Assembly (NCBI RefSeq): GCF_002278075.1
Contig: NZ_CP022990.1
Location: 1,116,001 to 1,180,000 of the forward strand
Length of the DNA stretch: 64,000 nucleotides
DNA from: Paraburkholderia aromaticivorans
Lineage (GTDB): Bacteria; Pseudomonadota; Gammaproteobacteria; Burkholderiales; Burkholderiaceae
Reading direction: 5' to 3'
How positions within the stretch are numbered: position 1 is the first letter of the stretch; each line of letters starts with the position of its first letter. A model generated the notes under the pieces. It was not told the origin of the DNA. It saw only the letters and a program-made list of their open reading frames with translations, and did no database searches. Shown piece after piece: positions 16,990 to 26,651 of this stretch. The position numbers and the translations under genes were made by a program.

Positions 16990-18142
16990 AGCCCAATACC
17001 TCGACATGGTTCGCATAGCGGCGCGCGCGATCGAGCAACGTCGCGATCTGCTCCTGCACGGTGCTTTGCGCGTTCGCATGAACTTGCGCCGACACCACGA
17101 GGCGCCCCTGCGCATGCCCCTGAATCCGGTCGATGCCGCCATGCACGAAGCTCACGCGCCCGCCTTCCGCGCTCAGCGCTGAAGCAAGGCCGCCCAGGTC
17201 CGGCTCGCCGGCGTCCGCGCCGGTGAAACGCACGTCGAGCAGAATCTGCGCATCCACTTGCGCGATGTCGCGCAACGGCTTGACCCGCTCAGCGAGATCC
17301 GTCGGCAGATCATGCACGAGCGTACGTAGCAGCGCGCGCGTCGCATCATGTCGAGGATCGCCGAATACTTGCCACACCGGTCCGGTCTCCACCACTTCGC
17401 CGCGCTCGATTACCGCAACCGTGTCGCAGACCTCGCGAATCACCTGCATTTCGTGCGTGATCAATACGACGGTCAGGTTCAGGCGCTGGTTGATATCGCG
17501 CAGCAACGCGAGAATGGCTTGCGTCGTTTCGGGATCGAGTGCCGAGGTGGCTTCGTCGCAAAGCAGAATGTCCGGATCGGTGACTAAAGCGCGCGCAATG
17601 CCGACCCGCTGTTTCTGACCACCGGACAGGCTCGCCGGATAAGCATCGCGCTTAGCCGACAGACCCACCAGTTCCAGCAATGCATCGACCTTTTTCTCGA
17701 TCACCGCTTTGGGTACGCCGGCGATTTTCAGCGGCAACGCAATGTTCTCGCGCACTGTCTTGGCGGAAAGCAGGTTGAAATGCTGGAACACCATGCCGAT
17801 ACGCCGGCGCAAGGTCACCAGTCCGCGCTCGTCGAGTTCGCCGACGCTCACGCCATTCACGCGCACGGCACCTGAACTCGGCTTTTCCAGGCCATTGACG
17901 AGTCGCAGCAGCGTCGACTTACCTGCGCCGCTACGCCCGATAATGCCGAACACCTCGCCCCTCGCCACGTTCAACGAGACGTTGGCGAGCGCCGCGGTCG
18001 AGACACCGCGCGCGCTGGCGAACACCTTGCCGACGTCGTCGAATATCACGGCGGGCTGGGTCGCGGCTGCGTGCGAACCCGCATTCACGGCGAGAGACGG
18101 CGCGTCTTCGATGAACTGCGGCGCGTCGAAAAGATTGCCCAT
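16982..18142 (-). CDS. metN: MetN-type ABC transporter ATPase
   Basis: A 386-residue ATPase with Walker [10 protein letters not shown] at 69-77, signature LSGGQKQR near 172, Walker [14 protein letters not shown], and a C-terminal NIL domain (about 300-386) that senses substrate in methionine importers. About 30 residues precede the ABC domain, longer than in E. coli MetN. An AGGAG site precedes the ATG. It lies between metQ and metI in one minus-strand operon. Given the monooxygenase downstream, the substrate may be an organosulfur compound other than methionine. Confidence 0.92.
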   Translation of the reverse strand: MGNLFDAPQFIEDAPSLAVNAGSHAAATQPAVIFDDVGKVFASARGVSTAALANVSLNVARGEVFGIIGRSGAGKSTLLRLVNGLEKPSSGAVRVNGVSVGELDERGLVTLRRRIGMVFQHFNLLSAKTVRENIALPLKIAGVPKAVIEKKVDALLELVGLSAKRDAYPASLSGGQKQRVGIARALVTDPDILLCDEATSALDPETTQAILALLRDINQRLNLTVVLITHEMQVIREVCDTVAVIERGEVVETGPVWQVFGDPRHDATRALLRTLVHDLPTDLAERVKPLRDIAQVDAQILLDVRFTGADAGEPDLGGLASALSAEGGRVSFVHGGIDRIQGHAQGRLVVSAQVHANAQSTVQEQIATLLDRARRYANHVEVLGYV

Positions 18143-18267
18143 GTTCTAGCTCCTTTCAGGCTGCCGCGATGGCCGGCGCGGCGGCTTGCAACCGGCGCCG
18201 AACGGTTTCTCGCGCAGCGTGGCCGAGGCACTGTCGTCTTCGAACGATTCACGCGGGACCATGCGGG

Positions 18268-19107
18268 TTACCAGGCGACGGCGTAGAGATTGCCGAAGGC
18301 TTTGTCGAGCGCGGCGCGTACCGCCGGCGAATGCTGATAGATCGCGATGAACTTGCGGATACGCGGGTCGTTCACGCTATCAGGACGCACCACCCACTGG
18401 ATCGCGTAGTTCTTGTTTTCAAGCCCGTCGAACAGCAGCGCGCTATTCGGATCGGTGGTGCCCGCGAGCTTGATGAAGCTCGGATAACCCTGCGCGAGAT
18501 CGACGTCGTCGAGCGAGCGCGCCAGTTGCGACGCTTCGAGCTGGATGATCTTCAGATGCTTCGGGTTGTCGGTAATGTCGAGCGTCGTCGCGCGATAGTC
18601 GATGCCCGGCTTCAGCTTGATAAGACCGGCGCGCTGCAGCAATAACAGACCGCGGCCACCGTTGACCGGGTCGTTGGCAATCGCGACCGTGGCGCCGTCT
18701 TTCAGTTCGTCGAAGCGTTTGATCTTCTTCGAATACAGACCGATCTTCATGATCGTGCCGGGCGCGATCGCGACGAAGTTATAACCGCCTTGCTTCTTTG
18801 CATTCTCGAGAAACGGAATGTGCTGGAAGTAGTTGACGTCGATGTCCTTGTTGGCGAGCGCCGCATTCGGCGTGTTCCAGTCGGTGAACTCGATGATCTT
18901 CACGTCGAGCCCCTGCTCTTTGGCTTCGTGCGCGGCGATTTTGAGCGCTTCGATTTGCGGGCTGGTCGCGGTGCCGATTTTCAGCGTGGCCGAATCGGCC
19001 GCCGAGACGGGCGCGGCCTGCAACGCGAGCGTGAGACCGAACGCGCCGATCAGCGACATAGCTGGCGCGTGGAAAAAGCGCCGCACGGTGGATAGAAAAA
19101 TGCGCAT
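18268..19107 (-). CDS. metQ: MetQ-type (NlpA family) substrate-binding protein
   Basis: A 279-residue periplasmic binding protein of the NlpA/MetQ family. A signal peptide ends near ALQAAPVSAADS. There is no lipobox cysteine, so unlike E. coli MetQ it is probably soluble. Family hallmarks are IGTATSPQIEALKIAAHEAK, NKDIDVNYFQHIPFLE and IANDPVNGGRGLLLLQRAGL. It should capture methionine or a related sulfur compound for the MetNI transporter. The start at 19107 gives a proper signal peptide. A large palindrome lies about 140 bp upstream. Confidence 0.92.
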   Translation of the reverse strand: MRIFLSTVRRFFHAPAMSLIGAFGLTLALQAAPVSAADSATLKIGTATSPQIEALKIAAHEAKEQGLDVKIIEFTDWNTPNAALANKDIDVNYFQHIPFLENAKKQGGYNFVAIAPGTIMKIGLYSKKIKRFDELKDGATVAIANDPVNGGRGLLLLQRAGLIKLKPGIDYRATTLDITDNPKHLKIIQLEASQLARSLDDVDLAQGYPSFIKLAGTTDPNSALLFDGLENKNYAIQWVVRPDSVNDPRIRKFIAIYQHSPAVRAALDKAFGNLYAVAW

Positions 19108-19243
19108 GGTGAACTCTTGAGATGGGGGCGTGGGTTGATTCGAGGCGAGCCGGTCCAGCGGCATGCGTTTGCGCGTCCCCGAACCGATGCGAAGTTTTTC
19201 GGCGCGTGAACAGGCATGCCGGACCTATCGGGCAACGGAAATT

Positions 19244-19273
19244 CGCTGCGGGCGGCTTAAGCCGCCCGTAGCG
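19244..19273. promoter_or_regulatory. 30-bp near-perfect palindrome upstream of metQ
   Basis: The core GGGCGGCTTAAGCCGCCC (19250-19267) is perfectly self-complementary and extends to 30 bp with one mismatched pair (CGCT outside left, AGCG outside right). It lies between the RND operon end and metQ. It could be a regulator site or, as RNA, a hairpin; no T-tract follows. Confidence 0.5.
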
Positions 19274-19425
19274 GCGACGGCGCGCGTAGATCGGTCAGCG
19301 CGGACAGCGCAAGGTCGGACAGGTCATCGCCTCTCTCCAGATGAGGTGCGGCTCATCATAGAGGGCGGGAAAGCGGTGGTCTACGAAGGGATTTTCGAAA
19401 GGAAAGCGGGAAAAATGATTTGGGC

Positions 19426-19463
19426 AAAAAAACGCCGGGCCGCGCTGTCGCGCGACCCGGCGT
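19426..19463 (-). terminator. Rho-independent terminator of the RND efflux operon
   Basis: A 14-bp stem (19432-19445 with 19450-19463, one G-U pair, TGTC loop in plus orientation) followed on the minus strand by seven Ts. It lies 28 bp after the outer membrane channel gene. Confidence 0.9.
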
Positions 19464-19490
19464 CTTTCACTCGTCCCTGCTTCGATAAAC

Positions 19491-21068
19491 TTACTGCTTT
19501 GCCACCTGTTGCACGGAAGCAGCCACAGGAGCCACCGCCGCCACGGGAGCCGAAGCGGGCGCAACCGCGCCTACCGCCTCGTCAGGCGACGTGCCGCCGT
19601 CCCAGCCACCACCCAGTGCGCGAATCAGATTGACCGTCGCCACCGCCTGCGTGCCCGACAAATGGCTCGCCTGCAGTTGCGAAATCAGCACCTGCCGCTC
19701 GCCGTCGATCACATCCAGATAGCTGACCGCGCCTTCCGTGTACTGCGTGCGCGACAGATGCGCCGCCCGCTGCGAAGCCTGGACCGCATTGTTCTGCTCG
19801 CGCATCTGATCGTCGAGCAAGCGCAAATCGGCGAGATTGTCTTCGACCTCACGGAACGCCACCAACACCTGCTGACGATACTGCGCCACGTCCTCGTCAT
19901 ACTTCGAGCGGGCCTGCGCGAGGTTCGCCTTGCGGCGGCCGCCGTCGAACAAAGGCAGCGTCAACGCCGTGCCGGCAAACGGCCCGAGAATGAACGCACG
20001 GCTCGACCACATGAACAGATTGCCGAGCGTCGCCGATTCAAAGCCGGCCGCGCCGGTGATATCGAGCTTCGGGAAGAACGCCGACTTCGCAAGGCCGACT
20101 CGCGCATTCGCGGCCTGCATCGCCCGCTCCGCCGCCGAAATATCCGGCCGGCGTTCCAGCAACGCCGAAGGCAGACCCGGCGGCACGCGCACCGTCACCG
20201 GCGCCAGCGGCGCTTCCGCGAACGAGAAATCCGCCGGCGGCTTGCCGAGCAGAATCGCGAGGCTGTGTTCCGACGCCGCGCGCTGACGCGCCACACCCAC
20301 GGCATCCGCTCGCGCGCTCGCGAGTTCATTGCGGGCCCGCGACACATCCAGCTCGCCGATATCGCCTTCCTTGAAACGCCGTTCGACCAGCTTCAGCGTG
20401 TCCTCGCGCAACGCCACGGTACGGCGGTACAAGTCCTGATCCGTATCGAGTTCACGCAACTGGAAGTAATTCTGCGCAACATCCGCCTGCAGCGACAGTT
20501 GCACGGAACGGAACAGGGCTTCGCTTTGCTGCTCGTCGGCACGCGACGCGTTCACGTTCGAGCCGACCCGCCCGAACAGATCCGCTTCGTACGACGCGCC
20601 GACCTGCGCGCGCCAGATCGTGCCGTTCGTGCCGCCCGCGCTATCCGGCTGGAATTGCGAGGCCGCCGAAGCACGCTCGCGGGTCGGGCCGAAGCCCGCG
20701 TCGAGCTTGGGGAACCAGTCCGACTTCGCCGCCTGGGTGACCGCCCGCGCCTGCTGCACGCGCGCGGCGGCTGCCTTCAGATCCTGATTGGCGGCGGCGG
20801 CCTGATCTTCAAGCGCGTTGAGTTGCGGGTCGCCGAAAATCGTCCACCATTCGCCGCGATGCGCGTCGTCGGCGGGCTGGGCCTGCTTCCACGTGCCGTT
20901 GTCCTGCGCCGAAACAGCCGAAGCAGCCGGCGTCTCCTTGAACGCCACCGGCGTATCCACTTCGGGCCGTTTGTACGTGGGCTCCACGGAACAGGCGGCC
21001 AGCAACGCGACCAGCAAACCGCTGGCGGCCGCCCGGCCCCACCCACTCAAAGATTCAATACGTTTCAT
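19491..21068 (-). CDS. opcM: RND efflux outer membrane lipoprotein (OpcM/OprC-like)
   Basis: A 525-residue NodT/OprM family channel. The N terminus is a lipoprotein signal with lipobox LLAAC (Cys at about residue 26). Two repeats of the outer membrane efflux protein domain follow, with typical WWTIFGDPQLNALEDQA and RRPDISAAERAMQAANARVG. It forms the trimeric outer membrane tunnel for the pump encoded upstream. It is the last gene of the llpE-ceoA-ceoB-opcM order known in Burkholderia cenocepacia (bpeEF-oprC in B. pseudomallei). An alanine/valine-rich C-terminal tail of about 40 residues is present. Confidence 0.93.
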   Translation of the reverse strand: MKRIESLSGWGRAAASGLLVALLAACSVEPTYKRPEVDTPVAFKETPAASAVSAQDNGTWKQAQPADDAHRGEWWTIFGDPQLNALEDQAAAANQDLKAAAARVQQARAVTQAAKSDWFPKLDAGFGPTRERASAASQFQPDSAGGTNGTIWRAQVGASYEADLFGRVGSNVNASRADEQQSEALFRSVQLSLQADVAQNYFQLRELDTDQDLYRRTVALREDTLKLVERRFKEGDIGELDVSRARNELASARADAVGVARQRAASEHSLAILLGKPPADFSFAEAPLAPVTVRVPPGLPSALLERRPDISAAERAMQAANARVGLAKSAFFPKLDITGAAGFESATLGNLFMWSSRAFILGPFAGTALTLPLFDGGRRKANLAQARSKYDEDVAQYRQQVLVAFREVEDNLADLRLLDDQMREQNNAVQASQRAAHLSRTQYTEGAVSYLDVIDGERQVLISQLQASHLSGTQAVATVNLIRALGGGWDGGTSPDEAVGAVAPASAPVAAVAPVAASVQQVAKQ

Positions 21069-21081
21069 TATTGTTTTCTCC

Positions 21082-24000
21082 TCAGGCGTCCGTCACCGGC
21101 GCCCCATAGTGCGGCGAATCTTTCTGCGCGACGTGAATGGTTCCACCCGCCAGCGTACGCAGCACTACATAGAACACGGGGGTCAGCATCAAACCGAACA
21201 GCGTGACGCCGAGCATGCCGAAGAACACCGCGATACCCATTGCGTGACGCATCTCCGAACCCGCTCCGCTCGACAACACCAGCGGCACCACGCCCATGAT
21301 GAAAGCGATCGACGTCATCAGAATCGGCCGCAGACGCAAGCGGCTCGCTTCGATCGCCGCGGAGAGCGGCGTATGCCCGTCGTGCTCCAGTTCACGAGCG
21401 AACTCGACGATCAGAATCGCGTTCTTCGCCGACAGGCCCACCAGCACCATCAAACCGATCTGCGTGAAGATGTTGTTGTCGCCACCGGTGAGCCACACGC
21501 CGGTCAGCGCGGATAGCACGCTCATCGGCACGATCAGGATCACGGCGAGCGGTAGCGTCAGGCTTTCATACAGTGCGGCGAGCACGAGGAACACGAGCAG
21601 CACGCTGATCGGGAACACCCACAAGCCCGCATTGCCGGCCAGAATCTGCTGATACGTCAGGTCGGTCCATTCGAGCTTCACCCCGTGCGGCAGGACTTGC
21701 GCCGCCACGCGTTCGGCCGCGGCCTGCGCCTGGCCCGACGAGAAGCCGGGCGCCGGTCCACCGTTGATGTCCGCAGCCGTATAGCCGTTGTAACGCACCA
21801 CCATTTCCGGACCGAACGTCGGCGTTACGGTCACCAGCGACGACAACGGCACCATGTCGCCCGCGGCATTGCGCGTCTTGAGTTGCAGGATGTCGTCGGC
21901 GCGTTGACGGAACGGTGCGTCCGCCTGCACCCGCACCTGATACACACGGCCGAAGCGGTTGAAGTCGTTCACGTACAGCGAGCCCAGATAGATCTGCATC
22001 GTGTTGAACACGTCCGTGACGGGCACGCCGAGTTGCTTGGCCTTCACGCGATCCAGGTCCACGTTCAGTTGCGGCACGTTGATCTGATAGCTGGAGAAGG
22101 TCGGGCCGAGTTCAGGCGTCTGCGCCGCCTTCTTCACGAACGCCTCCGCGGCCTTGTTCAACTCCGCGTAACCGAGCGCGCCGTGATCCTCCAACTGCAT
22201 CTTGAAGCCGCCGAGCGTGCCGAGACCGAGCACGGGTGGCGGCGGGAACACCGCCACGAACGAATCCTTGATCGCACCGTATTGCTGATTCAGCGCACCG
22301 GCGATCGCACCGGCCGAAAGCTTCTTGTCGCCACGATCCTTGAAAGGCTTGAGCGTGACGAACACGATGCCCGCGCTGGAGCTATTCGTGAAGCCGTTCA
22401 CCGACAGCCCCGGGAACGCCACCGCGCTCTCCACGCCCGGCTGCTTCAAGGCAATCGAGCTCATGTCGCGGATCACCTTCTCCGTGCGATCCAGCGACGC
22501 ACCGTTCGGCAGTTGCGCGAACGCAATCAGGTACTCCTTGTCCTGCGCCGGCACGAAGCCGCCCGGCACCACGCGCGAAATCAGCACGGTCGCGCCCAGC
22601 AGGATCGCGTACACCGCGAGCATGGCGCCCTTGCGGCGCAGCACGCCGGTCACGCCACGGCCATACTCCGTCGAGCCGCGATGGAAGACCTTGTTGAAGC
22701 GCTTGAAGAAACCACCCAACAGGCGATTCATCACGCGCGTCAGGAAGTCTTCTTTGGCCCCGTGGCTGCGCAACAGCATCGCGGACAAAGCCGGCGAGAG
22801 GGTCAGCGAATTGAACGCCGAGATCACCGTCGAAATCGCGATGGTCATCGCAAACTGCTTGTAGAACTGGCCCGTCAAACCGGTCATGAACGCGAGCGGC
22901 ACGAACACGGCAACCAGCGTGAGCGCAATGGCGATAATCGGCCCGCTCACTTCCTGCATCGCCTTGTACGTCGCGTCGCGCGCACTCAGCCCGTTTTCGA
23001 TGTTCCGCTCGACGTTCTCCACCACCACGATCGCATCGTCCACCACGATCCCGATGGCGAGCACCATGCCGAACAATGACAACGCGTTGATCGAGAAGCC
23101 GAACGCGAGCAGCAGCGAGAACGTCCCCACGATCGACACCGGCACGGCGATCAGCGGAATGATCGACGCGCGCCACGTCTGCAGGAACACGATCACCACG
23201 ATCACTACCAGCGCAATCGCTTCGAGCAGCGTATGCACGACCGCCTCGATACTCGAGCGCACGAACTGCGTCGGGTCGTAGACGATCTTGTATTCGACGC
23301 CCGCCGGCATGTCTTCCGCGAGTTCCTTCATCGCGGAGCGCACCTGATCGGAAATCGCGAGCGAGTTCGCACCCGGCGCCTGGTTGATGGCGAGCGCCAC
23401 CGCAGGCTTGTTGTCGAGCAGCGAACGCAGGCCGTATTCCGAGGCCGCGAGTTCGATTCGCGAGATGTCTTTCAGGTAGGTCACGCCGCCGTCCGGCGTG
23501 GTCTTGACGATGATGTCGCCGAATTCGCCCTCGGTCTTCAGACGGCCGCGCGCATTCACCGACAACTGCAGCTGCGTGCCCGGCACCGAAGGCGATGCGC
23601 CGATCACACCGGCCGCCACCTGAATGTTCTGCTCGCGGATCGCGTTGACCACTTCGGTCGCCGTCAAGCCGCGCTGCGCGACTTTCTGCGGATCGAGCCA
23701 CACGCGCATCGCGTAGTCGCCTGAACCCCACAATTGCACTTCGCCCACACCCTGAATCCGCGCGAGCCGGTCCTTGACGTTCAGCAGCGCGTAATTGCGC
23801 AGGTACGTCATGTCATAGCGATTGTTCGGCGAGATCAGGTGAACCACCATGGTCAGCGTGGGCGAGCTCTTGATCGTCGTGACGCCGAGGCGCTGCACGT
23901 CTTCCGGCAGACGCGGCAGCGCCTGGTTGACGCGGTTCTGCACGAGCTGCGTCGCGAGGTCCGGATTGGTGCCGAGCTTGAAGGTCACCGTGAGCGTGAG

Positions 24001-24267
24001 ATTGCCGTCGCTATTCGCTTGCGACTGCATGTACAGCATGTTCTCGACGCCGTTGATCTGCTCTTCGAGCGGCGATGCGACTGCTTCGGCGATCACCTTC
24101 GGATTCGCACCCGGATACTGCGCGTGCACCACCACCGAAGGCGGCACGACTTCCGGGTACTCCGAGATCGGCAGCTTGAAGAGCGAAATCACGCCCGCCA
24201 GCAAGACCAGTACCGATAGCACGCCGGCAAAGATCGGCCGATCGATAAAGAATTTGGATATGTTCAT
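21082..24267 (-). CDS. ceoB: RND multidrug efflux pump, HAE1 family (CeoB/BpeF-like)
   Basis: A 1061-residue inner membrane RND pump of usual length with 12 membrane segments and two large periplasmic loops. It starts MNISKFFIDRPIFAGVLSVL. The proton-relay aspartates lie in membrane segment 4 (AIGIVVDDAIVVVENVER). It exports drugs in exchange for protons through the adaptor and the outer membrane channel. Orthologues export chloramphenicol, trimethoprim and fluoroquinolones; that spectrum is inferred here from synteny. Only 13 bp separate it from opcM, so the genes form one operon. Confidence 0.95.
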   Translation of the reverse strand: MNISKFFIDRPIFAGVLSVLVLLAGVISLFKLPISEYPEVVPPSVVVHAQYPGANPKVIAEAVASPLEEQINGVENMLYMQSQANSDGNLTLTVTFKLGTNPDLATQLVQNRVNQALPRLPEDVQRLGVTTIKSSPTLTMVVHLISPNNRYDMTYLRNYALLNVKDRLARIQGVGEVQLWGSGDYAMRVWLDPQKVAQRGLTATEVVNAIREQNIQVAAGVIGASPSVPGTQLQLSVNARGRLKTEGEFGDIIVKTTPDGGVTYLKDISRIELAASEYGLRSLLDNKPAVALAINQAPGANSLAISDQVRSAMKELAEDMPAGVEYKIVYDPTQFVRSSIEAVVHTLLEAIALVVIVVIVFLQTWRASIIPLIAVPVSIVGTFSLLLAFGFSINALSLFGMVLAIGIVVDDAIVVVENVERNIENGLSARDATYKAMQEVSGPIIAIALTLVAVFVPLAFMTGLTGQFYKQFAMTIAISTVISAFNSLTLSPALSAMLLRSHGAKEDFLTRVMNRLLGGFFKRFNKVFHRGSTEYGRGVTGVLRRKGAMLAVYAILLGATVLISRVVPGGFVPAQDKEYLIAFAQLPNGASLDRTEKVIRDMSSIALKQPGVESAVAFPGLSVNGFTNSSSAGIVFVTLKPFKDRGDKKLSAGAIAGALNQQYGAIKDSFVAVFPPPPVLGLGTLGGFKMQLEDHGALGYAELNKAAEAFVKKAAQTPELGPTFSSYQINVPQLNVDLDRVKAKQLGVPVTDVFNTMQIYLGSLYVNDFNRFGRVYQVRVQADAPFRQRADDILQLKTRNAAGDMVPLSSLVTVTPTFGPEMVVRYNGYTAADINGGPAPGFSSGQAQAAAERVAAQVLPHGVKLEWTDLTYQQILAGNAGLWVFPISVLLVFLVLAALYESLTLPLAVILIVPMSVLSALTGVWLTGGDNNIFTQIGLMVLVGLSAKNAILIVEFARELEHDGHTPLSAAIEASRLRLRPILMTSIAFIMGVVPLVLSSGAGSEMRHAMGIAVFFGMLGVTLFGLMLTPVFYVVLRTLAGGTIHVAQKDSPHYGAPVTDA

Positions 24268-24323
24268 TGGAAGCTCTTAACGTTGGAGCATGCGCCGCGC
24301 GGTCGGGCCGCGGCGCGCGAGGC

Positions 24324-25568
24324 TCACGAGTTCTTGTCCGCTTTGGCGCGCTGTTGCGGCTGCGCTTGCTCTTGCGTCGGTGTCGGCGTCTGCGCGAGCG
24401 GCGCGCTGTTCGGATCCTGATCGGCCGTCATCGGCACCATGTGGGCGCGCACCGCATCGCCGGGGCGCACGCGCTGAATGCCGTTCACGACGATCCGGTC
24501 GGTAGGTTTCAGGCCGCCCTTCACCACACGCAGGTTGCCCTGCATGCCACCCACGGCGATCTCGCGGTATACGACGTGATTGCCCGCGTCCACCACCAGC
24601 ACGAATTTCTTGTCCTGATCGGTGCCGACGGCGGCGTCGTCGATCAACAGGGCCGGATGCGGTTCGCTGCCACCGACCTTCACGCGCGCATACAAGCCCG
24701 GAATCAGTGCGCCGTCCTGGTTGTCGAAGCGCGCGCGCACGCGGATCGTGCCCGACGACGTATCGAGGCGGTTGTCCACCGACTCGATCACGCCGCTGCG
24801 CGAGTAGCCGCTTTCGTCCGCGAGACCGAGCTCCACCGGCACCTTGCTGCCGTCTTTCGCGCGGCTCAGGTATTGCAGGTAGGTTTGTTCGTCCGCGTCG
24901 AACGATGCGTAGATCGGCGAAACCGACACCAGCGTGGTCAGCGGCGCCGCGCTGGCGCCCGCCGACACCACGTTGCCCACCGTGATTTCCGCGCGCGACA
25001 CGCGGCCCGCCACCGGCGCGACGATCTTCGTGTAGCCAAGATTGATGCGGGCGGTTTCGAGGGCGGCTTGCGCGGCCTTCAGGTTCGCGCTCGCTTCGCG
25101 CGCGGCGTTCTGCTTCTCGTCGTAGTCACGCTTGGCGATCGCGTTGTCGGCGATCAGGCGCTGCGCACGCTCCCAGTCGCTTTGCGTGTAGCCCGTGCGC
25201 GCCTGCGCGGCCGCGAGTTGCGCTTCGGCTCGATCCACTTCGGCGGCGTACGGACGCGGGTCGATCACGAACAGCGTGTCGCCTTTCTTCACGAGCGCGC
25301 CGTCCTTGAAATTGACGGACACGATGGTGCCCGGCACCTGCGAGCGCACGTCCACTTTCTCGACGGCTTCGAGACGGCCCGAATAGCTCTGCCAGTCGGT
25401 GATCGTTTTTTGCACCACGGTGGCGACATCGACTTCCGGCACGATGGTCGGCGCGGCGGGCGAACTCGCGTCCACGCGAATCGCGCCGAAGGTACCCAGC
25501 CCGGCCACGGCGATGACGACTAGGGCGGCAATCGCCACACGGCGACGCGAAAGAGGAAGGATAGTCAT
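24324..25568 (-). CDS. ceoA: RND efflux periplasmic adaptor (CeoA/BpeE-like)
   Basis: A 414-residue membrane fusion protein. The N terminus has one hydrophobic segment (VAIAALVVIAVAGLGTFGAI) but no lipobox cysteine, so it is probably anchored by its uncleaved signal. The lipoyl/beta-barrel halves (YSGRLEAVEKVDVRSQVPG and IVAPVAGRVSRAEITVGNVV) flank an alpha-helical hairpin. A Pro/Gln-rich tail follows. It bridges CeoB and OpcM. The gene lies 45 bp after llpE. Confidence 0.93.
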   Translation of the reverse strand: MTILPLSRRRVAIAALVVIAVAGLGTFGAIRVDASSPAAPTIVPEVDVATVVQKTITDWQSYSGRLEAVEKVDVRSQVPGTIVSVNFKDGALVKKGDTLFVIDPRPYAAEVDRAEAQLAAAQARTGYTQSDWERAQRLIADNAIAKRDYDEKQNAAREASANLKAAQAALETARINLGYTKIVAPVAGRVSRAEITVGNVVSAGASAAPLTTLVSVSPIYASFDADEQTYLQYLSRAKDGSKVPVELGLADESGYSRSGVIESVDNRLDTSSGTIRVRARFDNQDGALIPGLYARVKVGGSEPHPALLIDDAAVGTDQDKKFVLVVDAGNHVVYREIAVGGMQGNLRVVKGGLKPTDRIVVNGIQRVRPGDAVRAHMVPMTADQDPNSAPLAQTPTPTQEQAQPQQRAKADKNS

Positions 25569-25613
25569 GTGAAGCTCCCGGTATCGTTGATCAAAGTTTT
25601 ACTTGTTTCTGTT

Positions 25614-26489
25614 TTATCGATGGGCGCGGGCATCGAAGCGCCACTGAAAAAATCGCACCGCTTCCTGCAACGCGGGCGGATGATCGGCCAGCGCCGCATG
25701 CGAAACGCTCGGATAGCGGACCACCTGGGTCAGCACGCCGGCGTCGATCAGACTGCTGGCGTATTTCTCCGCTTCCACATGCAGCACGTCGTTTTGCGCC
25801 GTCGCGATCAGCGTGGCCGGCAGGCCCGCAAGGCGCGACGATTCCAGCGGCGCGGCATACGGATGCATGCGCTGGGACGCTTGCGGCAGATACGCGCGAT
25901 AACAGGCCGCGCACTCTTTCGCCGTGATGTCCGAGCCGAGGCGTTTTTCGTCGCCGAGACGCGTGAGGCTCGGATCGAGCATCGGCCCGAACAGCGCCTG
26001 GGCAGCTATGCGCACGTCGCCGCGATCACGCGCAATGAACGCGAGGCAATTGGCCAGCTGCCCGCCCGCATCGTGTCCGGCCACGCCCACCTTCTTGCTG
26101 TTGCCGCCGAATGCACGCGCCCGCGTTTGCACCCACAGCGCCGCGCGGTGCGCGTCTTCGGGCGCGGCCGGAAACGGAAACCGCGGCGCGAGCGAGTAGC
26201 CGACCGATACGACGAGAGCCGGTAAGTGTTCTGCGAAATAACGCGAGGCGTAATCGGCCTGTTCGATCGATCCCTTCGTAAATCCACCACCGTGGAAATA
26301 AAGCAGTACCGGCAATGCGGTTTTTTTTGCCTGCCGGTAAAGGCGTAACGTGATGTCCTGCGCGTGTCCTTCGATCTGCACGTCAGTGACTTCCAGTGCC
26401 GCGCTGTCGGCCTCTGCCGGCTCGCTGCCGGTGGGCACGAAGGAGTACGGCGGTTTAAATGCTTCCATGTCGAGCCGCGCAATGCGCAT
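25614..26489 (-). CDS. llpE: Lipase-like alpha/beta hydrolase with altered nucleophile (LlpE)
   Basis: A 291-residue protein of the hormone-sensitive-lipase/alpha-beta hydrolase family. The oxyanion motif HGGG is at 66-69, and candidates for the acid and base are D234 (AQNDVLHVEAE) and H264 (SVSHAAL). In the nucleophile elbow, normally GDSAGG, the sequence is GHDAGG at 138-143, so Asp140 stands where the catalytic Ser should be. The gene has the position of llpE, first gene of the ceo/bpe efflux operon. It may have lost ester hydrolysis or use another mechanism. The start could also be the ATG seven codons later (26468); neither has a clear ribosome binding site. Confidence 0.88.
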   Translation of the reverse strand: MRIARLDMEAFKPPYSFVPTGSEPAEADSAALEVTDVQIEGHAQDITLRLYRQAKKTALPVLLYFHGGGFTKGSIEQADYASRYFAEHLPALVVSVGYSLAPRFPFPAAPEDAHRAALWVQTRARAFGGNSKKVGVAGHDAGGQLANCLAFIARDRGDVRIAAQALFGPMLDPSLTRLGDEKRLGSDITAKECAACYRAYLPQASQRMHPYAAPLESSRLAGLPATLIATAQNDVLHVEAEKYASSLIDAGVLTQVVRYPSVSHAALADHPPALQEAVRFFQWRFDARAHR

Positions 26490-26504
26490 AGAACTTCAAT
26501 GGTG

Positions 26505-26562
26505 CGAATTGTGGGTTCAGCAGACTCGTAAATAAATGCCTATAATCCGGCAACACAATTCG
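26505..26562. promoter_or_regulatory. Inverted repeat in the llpE-ceoR divergent promoter region
   Basis: A perfect 9-bp inverted repeat, CGAATTGTG (26505-26513) and CACAATTCG (26554-26562), brackets a TATAAT (26541-26546) in the intergenic region between the divergent llpE and LysR-type regulator genes. This is where a LysR protein would bind to control both directions. Binding is inferred. Confidence 0.45.
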
Positions 26563-26651
26563 GCGCCCCTGAACAATCGAATGCGATTGTCTGCGGATTC
26601 GCGGTGGAGTCCTTTCCTGCTCGGTGCGCCCGCCCCTATTGGAGGTCTGCA

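Larger units (their letters stand above)
19108..19490. other. Intergenic region between the RND efflux operon end and metQ
   Basis: This 383-bp region lies downstream of opcM and upstream of metQ, both on the minus strand. It contains the opcM terminator (19426-19463), the 30-bp palindrome (19244-19273) and presumably the metQ promoter. No gene is supported. Confidence 0.6.

Noticed and set aside
22382..23731. Long 449-aa frame on the minus strand within the RND pump gene
   Set aside because: Arg/Gly/Ala-rich composition typical of a shifted frame in GC-rich DNA; it lies wholly inside ceoB.
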